Source of the DNA: Ulva prolifera
Lineage: Eukaryota; Chlorophyta; Ulvophyceae; Ulvales; Ulvaceae
NCBI GenBank assembly: GCA_023078555.1
Contig: CM041197.1
Location: 10,288,552-10,352,551 of the forward strand
Length of the DNA: 64,000 nt
Direction of reading: 5' to 3'
This document shows positions 33,564-45,961 of the stretch, one piece after another (the stretch's first letter is position 1; each line of letters opens with the position of its first letter). The translations under genes and the position numbers were made by a program. The notes beneath the pieces were generated by a model. That model searched no databases and was not told where the DNA came from. It was given only the letters and a program-made list of their open reading frames with translations.

Positions 33564-36500
33564 CGGTCAGCTTTCACAGAAATGGGCACTTTCAAATTTC
33601 GAAAACACTGCACGTCACTGAAACCGCAAAGCAGAATTCAATACGGATAACCCAGTTCACGTCCTTGATAACCAAATGTGCATGCTGTGTGAGCAGTTCC
33701 GGAGTGGAACTGGTGATCGCACTATTCAGCTTTTTTGCTGTGGTGGTCGTGTGGCTGACTCTGCAGCCCCCACCCCCCATGACAGGAGAACACTGTGGCT
33801 GCACCTCTAGGTTCACTGCAGCAGTTATGGCCTTGATTCTTTGGGGACATGTAGCTGACACACCAAGACATCACCTGACTCGAGCTCGCCGGTACACGTC
33901 TCCGTACCTGCAACGTAGCGTCGCTGGCGTGCACGCCTCGCCGCCCCCGCCAGCACGGCGTAAAGTCTATAAATATAGTTTGCAGATAGCTGTTGCAGTC
34001 GGAATTGAGTGCGGTGTGCCACAGGTTGCTCGAGTGCCTGTATCACTAGGCCGGTCACTCGGCTGTGCAAGAGCCTGTACTCCACCATTTACACAGTGCG
34101 GGCATTCTGTCGGCCACCGGAGACACCCTCTATTTCACTATGCCGTTCGTCACGTCTTTCATTTACTTGATTTGCTCGCCTGCTAGGGCATCGTAGCCCA
34201 TGCATTGCCACAAAACTGCTCCCTGTGCGCTGTGCATGGCTCGGTCAGGCCTCTCTCTCATGTTTTGATATGTTTATATGGCATTGCGCATGAAGTGCCG
34301 GTTTGTGCATGTGCTGACCGTATTCTCATTTTCTAAATTCCGTATTAAGCGTCCGTTGCAGCCGCCGCCTCTTCAGGCACATCAGGGATGCTGTGCATTG
34401 CACAATTCGGTGATCAGGTGGCGCCGCACCCGGCGCAAACCCGGCCGCACGGCCAACCCCGCGCCCGCGCCTGTTGGAGGCGTGTCACCTCAGCCACATT
34501 CGTACATAGTTTCGGCTCCCTGTCCGGCATTGGCGTACTAGACAGCGATTGACGGATATGTTAATGACGAGAGAGCAGCAGTTGTATGTTCTATGCACGC
34601 TGGGATGATGTCGCGCAGGCTATCACTGTATCCGTTGCGCCTGTCGCACATGACCTGCTCGCAATAGTTGATGATTCTTCACATGTGTGTGATCATGCGC
34701 GTAGTTGCAACATGAATGCTTCTGTTGCTTCTCGTGGATCGTCTCTGGCTAGTGCGGTCTGCCCGAGTTCGCAAGGGCCTGCAAGCGCGACCCGGTGCTG
34801 TCCGTGGCATGCAAGCGCTTCATCAGGGAGCAGTGTCTGGATGGCCGCACGATCGGCCCAGTCCGCAGCTACATCCAAATTTAATTCCCGTATTTACTAC
34901 ATGGTCGCTCGCAATCGTGCTCTCCGGGTCGGAAGTGCTGAAAGGATTGCACACAGGTCTCGTTGCTGAAGGCCTGAGCTGACAATGCTATCGGGCTCCA
35001 GTTAACCACAGCTGCAGCTGTTTAACACATCAGAGCACATACAAGTATTTCATGTGTTTAGCGACTCACAAAGCATCAGTTTTCACCTCCAGCATGCTGC
35101 ATGAGTGGCTCATGGAGCACGTGCCAGCAATATGGTACAGCCCCGACCACTGCAAGGTCACATATGCAGCCAGCTCGCTGCCACAGTACACTCGAGGTGG
35201 CATGCGATATTTTACCATTGGCTATTGCCCGCCTGCGTGTGCTGTCCTGACACTTTTGTCTTTGTGTGTCCTCTTGCTGGAATGAGCAGCATGCACAGCT
35301 CCTTGGAGCTTGAGAGCTGAGACAGCTTGTGCATGATGAGAAGGGTGTATGCTACACATATGTGTGACCTTGATCATGTGTGCTGTGTGTATTCCTCACA
35401 TTTGAGCCAGCAGCGCGGCGCATATGCACACACCGAGTCAGGTGTGCACACGGTCAGCTTTCACAGAAATGGGCACTTTCAAATTTCGAAAACACTGCAC
35501 GTCACTGAAACCGCTAAGCAGAATTCAATACGGATAACCCAGTTCACGTCCTTGATAACCAAATGTGCATGCTGTGTGAGCAGTTCCGGAGTGGAACTGG
35601 TGATCGCACTATTCAGCTTTTTTGCTGTGGTGGTCGTGTGGCTGACTCTGCAGCCCCCACCCCCCATGACAGGAGAACACTGTGGCTGCACCTCTAGGTT
35701 CACTGCAGCAGTTATGGCCTTGATTCTTTGGGGACATGTAGCTGACACACCAAGACATCACCTGACTCGAGCTCGCCGGTACACGTCTCCGTACCTGCAA
35801 CGTAGCGTCGCTGGCGTGCACGCCTCGCCGCCCCCGCCAGCACGGCGTAAAGTCTATAAATATAGTTTGCAGATAGCTGTTGCAGTCGGAATTGAGTGCG
35901 GTGTGCCACAGGTTGCTCGAGTGCCTGTATCACTAGGCCGGTCACTCGGCTGTGCAAGAGCCTGTACTCCACCATTTACACAGTGCGGGCATTCTGTCGG
36001 CCACCGGAGACACCCTCTATTTCACTATGCCGTTCGTCACGTCTTTCATTTACTTGATTTGCTCGCCTGCTAGGGCATCGTAGCCCATGCATTGCCACAA
36101 AACTGCTCCCTAGTGCGCTGTGCATGGCTCGGTCAGGCCTCTCTCTCATGTTTTGATATGTTTATATGGCATTGCGCATGAAGTGCCGGTTTGTGCATGT
36201 GCTGACCGTATTCTCATTTTCTAAATTCCGTATTAAGCGTCCGTTGCAGCCGCCGCCTCTTCAGGCACATCAGGGATGCTGTGCATTGCACAATTCGGTG
36301 ATCAGGTGGCGCCGCACCCGGCGCAAACCCGGCCGCACGGCCAACCCCGCGCCCGCGCCTGTTGGAGGCGTGTCACCTCAGCCACATTCGTACATAGTTT
36401 CGGCTCCCTGTCCGGCATTGGCGTACTAGACAGCGATTGACGGATATGTTAATGACGAGAGAGCAGCAGTTGTATGTTCTATGCACGCTGGGATGATGTC

Positions 36501-39500
36501 GCGCAGGCTATCACTGTATCCGTTGCGCCTGTCGCACATGACCTGCTCGCAATAGTTGATGATTCTTCACATGTGTGTGATCATGCGCGTAGTTGCAACA
36601 TGAATGCTTCTGTTGCTTCTCGTGGATCGTCTCTGGCTAGTGCGGTCTGCCCGAGTTCGCAAGGGCCTGCAAGCGCGACCCGGTGCTGTCCGTGGCATGC
36701 AAGCGCTTCATCAGGGAGCAGTGTCTGGATGGCCGCACGATCGGCCCAGTCCGCAGCTACATCCAAATTTAATTCCCGTATTTACTACATGGTCGCTCGC
36801 AATCGTGCTCTCCGGGTCGGAAGTGCTGAAAGGATTGCACACAGGTCTCGTTGCTGAAGGCCTGAGCTGACAATGCTATCGGGCTCCAGTTAACCACAGC
36901 TGCAGCTGTTTAACACATCAGAGCACATACAAGTATTTCATGTGTTTAGCGACTCACAAAGCATCAGTTTTCACCTCCAGCATGCTGCATGAGTGGCTCA
37001 TGGAGCACGTGCCAGCAATATGGTACAGCCCCGACCACTGCAAGGTCACATATGCATCCAGCTCGCTGCCACAGTACACTCGAGGTGGCATGCGATATTT
37101 TACCATTGGCTATTGCCCGCCTGCGTGTGCTGTCCTGGCACTTTTGTCTTTGTGTGTCCTCTTGCTGGAATGAGCAGCATGCACAGCTCCTTGGAGCTTG
37201 AGAGCTGAGACAGCTTGTGCATGATGAGAAGGGTGTATGCTACACATATGTGTGACCTTGATCATGTGTGCTGTGTGTATTCCTCACATTTGAGCCAGCA
37301 GCGCGGCGCATATGCACACACCGAGTCAGGTGTGCACACGGTCAGCTTTCACAGAAATGGGCACTTTCAAATTTCGAAAACACTGCACGTCACTGAAACC
37401 GCAAAGCAGAATTCAATACGGATAACCCAGTTCACGTCCTTGATAACCAAATGTGCATGCTGTGTGAGCAGTTCCGGAGTGGAACTGGTGATCGCACTAT
37501 TCAGCTTTTTTGCTGTGGTGGTCGTGTGGCTGACTCTGCAGCCCCCACCCCCCATGACAGGAGAACACTGTGGCTGCACCTCTAGGTTCACTGCAGCAGT
37601 TATGGCCTTGATTCTTTGGGGACATGTAGCTGACACACCAAGACATCACCTGACTCGAGCTCGCCGGTACACGTCTCCGTACCTGCAACGTAGCGTCGCT
37701 GGCGTGCACGCCTCGCCGCCCCCGCCAGCACGGCGTAAAGTCTATAAATATAGTTTGCAGATAGCTGTTGCAGTCGGAATTGAGTGCGGTGTGCCACAGG
37801 TTGCTCGAGTGCCTGTATCACTAGGCCGGTCACTCGGCTGTGCAAGAGCCTGTACTCCACCATTTACAGCAGTGCGGGCATTCTGTCGGCCACCGGAGAC
37901 ACCCTCTATTTCACTATGCCGTTCGTCACGTCTTTCATTTACTTGATTTGCTCGCCTGCTAGGGCATCGTAGCCCATGCATTGCCACAAAACTGCTCCCT
38001 GTGCGCTGTGCATGGCTCGGTCAGGCCTCTCTCTCATGTTTTGATATGTTTATATGGCATTGCGCATGAAGTGCCGGTTTGTGCATGTGCTGACCGTATT
38101 CTCATTTTCTAAATTCCGTATTAAGCGTCCGTTGCAGCCGCCGCCTCTTCAGGCACATCAGGGATGCTGTGCATTGCACAATTCGGTGATCAGGTGGCGC
38201 CGCACCCGGCGCAAACCCGGCCGCACGGCCAACCCCGCGCCCGCGCCTGTTGGAGGCGTGTCACCTCAGCCACATTCGTACATAGTTTCGGCTCCCTGTC
38301 CGGCATTGGCGTACTAGACAGCGATTGACGGATATGTTAATGACGAGAGAGCAGCAGTTGTATGTTCTATGCACGCTGGGATGATGTCGCGCAGGCTATC
38401 ACTGTATCCGTTGCGCCTGTCGCACATGACCTGCTCGCAATAGTTGATGATTCTTCACATGTGTGTGATCATGCGCGTAGTTGCAACATGAATGCTTCTG
38501 TTGCTTCTCGTGGATCGTCTCTGGCTAGTGCGGTCTGCCCGAGTTCGCAAGGGCCTGCAAGCGCGACCCGGTGCTGTCCGTGGCATGCAAGCGCTTCATC
38601 AGGGAGCAGTGTCTGGATGGCCGCACGATCGGCCCAGTCCGCAGCTACATCCAAATTTAATTCCCGTATTTACTACATGGTCGCTCGCAATCGTGCTCTC
38701 CGGGTCGGAAGTGCTGAAAGGATTGCACACAGGTCTCGTTGCTGAAGGCCTGAGCTGACAATGCTATCGGGCTCCAGTTAACCACAGCTGCAGCTGTTTA
38801 ACACATCAGAGCACATACAAGTATTTCATGTGTTTAGCGACTCACAAAGCATCAGTTTTCACCTCCAGCATGCTGCATGAGTGGCTCATGGAGCACGTGC
38901 CAGCAATATGGTACAGCCCCGACCACTGCAAGGTCACATATGCATCCAGCTCGCTGCCACAGTACACTCGAGGTGGCATGCGATATTTTACCATTGGCTA
39001 TTGCCCGCCTGCGTGTGCTGTCCTGGCACTTTTGTCTTTGTGTGTCCTCTTGCTGGAATGAGCAGCATGCACAGCTCCTTGGAGCTTGAGAGCTGAGACA
39101 GCTTGTGCATGATGAGAAGGGTGTATGCTACACATATGTGTGACCTTGATCATGTGTGCTGTGTGTATTCCTCACATTTGAGCCAGCAGCGCGGCGCATA
39201 TGCACACACCGAGTCAGGTGTGCACACGGTCAGCTTTCACAGAAATGGGCACTTTCAAATTTCGAAAACACTGCACGTCACTGAAACCGCAAAGCAGAAT
39301 TCAATACGGATAACCCAGTTCACGTCCTTGATAACCAAATGTGCATGCTGTGTGAGCAGTTCCGGAGTGGAACTGGTGATCGCACTATTCAGCTTTTTTG
39401 CTGTGGTGGTCGTGTGGCTGACTCTGCAGCCCCCACCCCCCATGACAGGAGAACACTGTGGCTGCACCTCTAGGTTCACTGCAGCAGTTATGGCCTTGAT

Positions 39501-42500
39501 TCTTTGGGGACATGTAGCTGACACACCAAGACATCACCTGACTCGAGCTCGCCGGTACACGTCTCCGTACCTGCAACGTAGCGTCGCTGGCGTGCACGCC
39601 TCGCCGCCCCCGCCAGCACGGCGTAAAGTCTATAAATATAGTTTGCAGATAGCTGTTGCAGTCGGAATTGAGTGCGGTGTGCCACAGGTTGCTCGAGTGC
39701 CTGTATCACTAGGCCGGTCACTCGGCTGTGCAAGAGCCTGTACTCCACCATTTACACAGTGCGGGCATTCTGTCGGCCACCGGAGACACCCTCTATTTCA
39801 CTATGCCGTTCGTCACGTCTTTCATTTACTTGATTTGCTCGCCTGCTAGGGCATCGTAGCCCATGCATTGCCACAAAACTGCTCCCTGTGCGCTGTGCAT
39901 GGCTCGGTCAGGCCTCTCTCTCATGTTTTGATATGTTTATATGGCATTGCGCATGAAGTGCCGGTTTGTGCATGTGCTGACCGTATTCTCATTTTCTAAA
40001 TTCCGTATTAAGCGTCCGTTGCAGCCGCCGCCTCTTCAGGCACATCAGGGATGCTGTGCATTGCACAATTCGGTGATCAGGTGGCGCCGCACCCGGCGCA
40101 AACCCGGCCGCACGGCCAACCCCGCGCCCGCGCCTGTTGGAGGCGTGTCACCTCAGCCACATTCGTACATAGTTTCGGCTCCCTGTCCGGCATTGGCGTA
40201 CTAGACAGCGATTGACGGATATGTTAATGACGAGAGAGCAGCAGTTGTATGTTCTATGCACGCTGGGATGATGTCGCGCAGGCTATCACTGTATCCGTTG
40301 CGCCTGTCGCACATGACCTGCTCGCAATAGTTGATGATTCTTCACATGTGTGTGATCATGCGCGTAGTTGCAACATGAATGCTTCTGTTGCTTCTCGTGG
40401 ATCGTCTCTGGCTAGTGCGGTCTGCCCGAGTTCGCAAGGGCCTGCAAGCGCGACCCGGTGCTGTCCGTGGCATGCAAGCGCTTCATCAGGGAGCAGTGTC
40501 TGGATGGCCGCACGATCGGCCCAGTCCGCAGCTACATCCAAATTTAATTCCCGTATTTACTACATGGTCGCTCGCAATCGTGCTCTCCGGGTCGGAAGTG
40601 CTGAAAGGATTGCACACAGGTCTCGTTGCTGAAGGCCTGAGCTGACAATGCTATCGGGCTCCAGTTAACCACAGCTGCAGCTGTTTAACACATCAGAGCA
40701 CATACAAGTATTTCATGTGTTTAGCGACTCACAAAGCATCAGTTTTCACCTCCAGCATGCTGCATGAGTGGCTCATGGAGCACGTGCCAGCAATATGGTA
40801 CAGCCCCGACCACTGCAAGGTCACATATGCATCCAGCTCGCTGCCACAGTACACTCGAGGTGGCATGCGATATTTTACCATTGGCTATTGCCCGCCTGCG
40901 TGTGCTGTCCTGGCACTTTTGTCTTTGTGTGTCCTCTTGCTGGAATGAGCAGCATGCACAGCTCCTTGGAGCTTGAGAGCTGAGACAGCTTGTGCATGAT
41001 GAGAAGGGTGTATGCTACACATATGTGTGACCTTGATCATGTGTGCTGTGTGTATTCCTCACATTTGAGCCAGCAGCGCGGCGCATATGCACACACCGAG
41101 TCAGGTGTGCACACGGTCAGCTTTCACAGAAATGGGCACTTTCAAATTTCGAAAACACTGCACGTCACTGAAACCGCAAAGCAGAATTCAATACGGATAA
41201 CCCAGTTCACGTCCTTGATAACCAAATGTGCATGCTGTGTGAGCAGTTCCGGAGTGGAACTGGTGATCGCACTATTCAGCTTTTTTGCTGTGGTGGTCGT
41301 GTGGCTGACTCTGCAGCCCCCACCCCCCATGACAGGAGAACACTGTGGCTGCACCTCTAGGTTCACTGCAGCAGTTATGGCCTTGATTCTTTGGGGACAT
41401 GTAGCTGACACACCAAGACATCACCTGACTCGAGCTCGCCGGTACACGTCTCCGTACCTGCAACGTAGCGTCGCTGGCGTGCACGCCTCGCCGCCCCCGC
41501 CAGCACGGCGTAAAGTCTATAAATATAGTTTGCAGATAGCTGTTGCAGTCGGAATTGAGTGCGGTGTGCCACAGGTTGCTCGAGTGCCTGTATCACTAGG
41601 CCGGTCACTCGGCTGTGCAAGAGCCTGTACTCCACCATTTACACAGTGCGGGCATTCTGTCGGCCACCGGAGACACCCTCTATTTCACTATGCCGTTCGT
41701 CACGTCTTTCATTTACTTGATTTGCTCGCCTGCTAGGGCATCGTAGCCCATGCATTGCCACAAAACTGCTCCCTGTGCGCTGTGCATGGCTCGGTCAGGC
41801 CTCTCTCTCATGTTTTGATATGTTTATATGGCATTGCGCATGAAGTGCCGGTTTGTGCATGTGCTGACCGTATTCTCATTTTCTAAATTCCGTATTAAGC
41901 GTCCGTTGCAGCCGCCGCCTCTTCAGGCACATCAGGGATGCTGTGCATTGCACAATTCGGTGATCAGGTGGCGCCGCACCCGGCGCAAACCCGGCCGCAC
42001 GGCCAACCCCGCGCCCGCGCCTGTTGGAGGCGTGTCACCTCAGCCACATTCGTACATAGTTTCGGCTCCCTGTCCGGCATTGGCGTACTAGACAGCGATT
42101 GACGGATATGTTAATGACGAGAGAGCAGCAGTTGTATGTTCTATGCACGCTGGGATGATGTCGCGCAGGCTATCACTGTATCCGTTGCGCCTGTCGCACA
42201 TGACCTGCTCGCAATAGTTGATGATTCTTCACATGTGTGTGATCATGCGCGTAGTTGCAACATGAATGCTTCTGTTGCTTCTCGTGGATCGTCTCTGGCT
42301 AGTGCGGTCTGCCCGAGTTCGCAAGGGCCTGCAAGCGCGACCCGGTGCTGTCCGTGGCATGCAAGCGCTTCATCAGGGAGCAGTGTCTGGATGGCCGCAC
42401 GATCGGCCCAGTCCGCAGCTACATCCAAATTTAATTCCCGTATTTACTACATGGTCGCTCGCAATCGTGCTCTCCGGGTCGGAAGTGCTGAAAGGATTGC

Positions 42501-45500
42501 ACACAGGTCTCGTTGCTGAAGGCCTGAGCTGACAATGCTATCGGGCTCCAGTTAACCACAGCTGCAGCTGTTTAACACATCAGAGCACATACAAGTATTT
42601 CATGTGTTTAGCGACTCACAAAGCATCAGTTTTCACCTCCAGCATGCTGCATGAGTGGCTCATGGAGCACGTGCCAGCAATATGGTACAGCCCCGACCAC
42701 TGCAAGGTCACATATGCATCCAGCTCGCTGCCACAGTACACTCGAGGTGGCATGCGATATTTTACCATTGGCTATTGCCCGCCTGCGTGTGCTGTCCTGG
42801 CACTTTTGTCTTTGTGTGTCCTCTTGCTGGAATGAGCAGCATGCACAGCTCCTTGGAGCTTGAGAGCTGAGACAGCTTGTGCATGATGAGAAGGGTGTAT
42901 GCTACACATATGTGTGACCTTGATCATGTGTGCTGTGTGTATTCCTCACATTTGAGCCAGCAGCGCGGCGCATATGCACACACCGAGTCAGGTGTGCACA
43001 CGGTCAGCTTTCACAGAAATGGGCACTTTCAAATTTCGAAAACACTGCACGTCACTGAAACCGCAAAGCAGAATTCAATACGGATAACCCAGTTCACGTC
43101 CTTGATAACCAAATGTGCATGCTGTGTGAGCAGTTCCGGAGTGGAACTGGTGATCGCACTATTCAGCTTTTTTGCTGTGGTGGTCGTGTGGCTGACTCTG
43201 CAGCCCCCACCCCCCATGACAGGAGAACACTGTGGCTGCACCTCTAGGTTCACTGCAGCAGTTATGGCCTTGATTCTTTGGGGACATGTAGCTGACACAC
43301 CAAGACATCACCTGACTCGAGCTCGCCGGTACACGTCTCCGTACCTGCAACGTAGCGTCGCTGGCGTGCACGCCTCGCCGCCCCCGCCAGCACGGCGTAA
43401 AGTCTATAAATATAGTTTGCAGATAGCTGTTGCAGTCGGAATTGAGTGCGGTGTGCCACAGGTTGCTCGAGTGCCTGTATCACTAGGCCGGTCACTCGGC
43501 TGTGCAAGAGCCTGTACTCCACCATTTACACAGTGCGGGCATTCTGTCGGCCACCGGAGACACCCTCTATTTCACTATGCCGTTCGTCACGTCTTTCATT
43601 TACTTGATTTGCTCGCCTGCTAGGGCATCGTAGCCCATGCATTGCCACAAAACTGCTCCCTGTGCGCTGTGCATGGCTCGGTCAGGCCTCTCTCTCATGT
43701 TTTGATATGTTTATATGGCATTGCGCATGAAGTGCCGGTTTGTGCATGTGCTGACCGTATTCTCATTTTCTAAATTCCGTATTAAGCGTCCGTTGCAGCC
43801 GCCGCCTCTTCAGGCACATCAGGGATGCTGTGCATTGCACAATTCGGTGATCAGGTGGCGCCGCACCCGGCGCAAACCCGGCCGCACGGCCAACCCCGCG
43901 CCCGCGCCTGTTGGAGGCGTGTCACCTCAGCCACATTCGTACATAGTTTCGGCTCCCTGTCCGGCATTGGCGTACTAGACAGCGATTGACGGATATGTTA
44001 ATGACGAGAGAGCAGCAGTTGTATGTTCTATGCACGCTGGGATGATGTCGCGCAGGCTATCACTGTATCCGTTGCGCCTGTCGCACATGACCTGCTCGCA
44101 ATAGTTGATGATTCTTCACATGTGTGTGATCATGCGCGTAGTTGCAACATGAATGCTTCTGTTGCTTCTCGTGGATCGTCTCTGGCTAGTGCGGTCTGCC
44201 CGAGTTCGCAAGGGCCTGCAAGCGCGACCCGGTGCTGTCCGTGGCATGCAAGCGCTTCATCAGGGAGCAGTGTCTGGATGGCCGCACGATCGGCCCAGTC
44301 CGCAGCTACATCCAAATTTAATTCCCGTATTTACTACATGGTCGCTCGCAATCGTGCTCTCCGGGTCGGAAGTGCTGAAAGGATTGCACACAGGTCTCGT
44401 TGCTGAAGGCCTGAGCTGACAATGCTATCGGGCTCCAGTTAACCACAGCTGCAGCTGTTTAACACATCAGAGCACATACAAGTATTTCATGTGTTTAGCG
44501 ACTCACAAAGCATCAGTTTTCACCTCCAGCATGCTGCATGAGTGGCTCATGGAGCACGTGCCAGCAATATGGTACAGCCCCGACCACTGCAAGGTCACAT
44601 ATGCATCCAGCTCGCTGCCACAGTACACTCGAGGTGGCATGCGATATTTTACCATTGGCTATTGCCCGCCTGCGTGTGCTGTCCTGGCACTTTTGTCTTT
44701 GTGTGTCCTCTTGCTGGAATGAGCAGCATGCACAGCTCCTTGGAGCTTGAGAGCTGAGACAGCTTGTGCATGATGAGAAGGGTGTATGCTACACATATGT
44801 GTGACCTTGATCATGTGTGCTGTGTGTATTCCTCACATTTGAGCCAGCAGCGCGGCGCATATGCACACACCGAGTCAGGTGTGCACACGGTCAGCTTTCA
44901 CAGAAATGGGCACTTTCAAATTTCGAAAACACTGCACGTCACTGAAACCGCAAAGCAGAATTCAATACGGATAACCCAGTTCACGTCCTTGATAACCAAA
45001 TGTGCATGCTGTGTGAGCAGTTCCGGAGTGGAACTGGTGATCGCACTATTCAGCTTTTTTGCTGTGGTGGTCGTGTGGCTGACTCTGCAGCCCCCACCCC
45101 CCATGACAGGAGAACACTGTGGCTGCACCTCTAGGTTCACTGCAGCAGTTATGGCCTTGATTCTTTGGGGACATGTAGCTGACACACCAAGACATCACCT
45201 GACTCGAGCTCGCCGGTACACGTCTCCGTACCTGCAACGTAGCGTCGCTGGCGTGCACGCCTCGCCGCCCCCGCCAGCACGGCGTAAAGTCTATAAATAT
45301 AGTTTGCAGATAGCTGTTGCAGTCGGAATTGAGTGCGGTGTGCCACAGGTTGCTCGAGTGCCTGTATCACTAGGCCGGTCACTCGGCTGTGCAAGAGCCT
45401 GTACTCCACCATTTACACAGTGCGGGCATTCTGTCGGCCACCGGAGACACCCTCTATTTCACTATGCCGTTCGTCACGTCTTTCATTTACTTGATTTGCT

Positions 45501-45644
45501 CGCCTGCTAGGGCATCGTAGCCCATGCATTGCCACAAAACTGCTCCCTGTGCGCTGTGCATGGCTCGGTCAGGCCTCTCTCTCATGTTTTGATATGTTTA
45601 TATGGCATTGCGCATGAAGTGCCGGTTTGTGCATGTGCTGACCG
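33564..45644 (+). repeat. Long-unit tandem array, 1,887-1,888 bp units, 6.4 copies
   Basis: Units start at 33,564, 35,451, 37,339, 39,227, 41,114, 43,001 and 44,888 and are almost identical, differing by a handful of substitutions and one-base indels. A 757-bp block (CGGTCAGCTTTCAC to GCATGTGCTGACCG) occurs seven times and a spacer of about 1,130 bp six times, so the array begins and ends with the block. Its outer ends are 8-bp inverted repeats CGGTCAGC/GCTGACCG, flanked by CCAG on both sides (33,560-33,563 and 45,645-45,648). Each block holds a TATAAATA (33,968 in the first). Frames of 70-248 codons recur in every unit but encode nothing I recognise, and none has the look of a transposase or reverse transcriptase. 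Confidence 0.95.
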
Positions 45645-45692
45645 CCAGGATATTTAGCGTTTTTCATGCAAGCTATGCATGGCCGTTGATGT

Positions 45693-45722
45693 GAAGTATG
45701 CATGGACGTCCATGCATACTTC
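45693..45722. repeat. Perfect 30-bp palindrome upstream of gene B
   Basis: Centre GACGTC, arms GAAGTATGCATGGAC and its complement, no spacer. It lies between the end of the array and the first visible exon of gene B. Confidence 0.85.
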
Positions 45723-45961
45723 CCTACAGTGTCTGAATTCCCTGTTCCCAGGCAGGCCCATACACGAGTACATGCCAGTGGACATCAGCAATGGCCTTAT
45801 ACTGCAGCAGACATCTAGATAGCTAGATAGGGACATACGCATGAGCACGTGCCCGTTCCCCCCGAACTTGCCACAGCCAGTCCACCATATGTTGCCAGAC
45901 CTGCCGTCACGTCAAGGACATCGATCGACATCGATTGAGACATACCGGATCTCAAATGCAG

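Noticed and set aside
33515-45510. Frames of 61-248 codons repeated in each unit of the long array
   Set aside because: No recognisable domain, Cys/His/Arg-rich random-looking composition, several overlapping frames open on both strands at once. I treat them as non-coding until shown otherwise.
33564-45644. Classic LTR retrotransposon concatemer
   Set aside because: The block-spacer-block layout fits, but block ends are not TG...CA, no primer-binding site follows a block and no purine tract precedes one, and no gag or pol remains.
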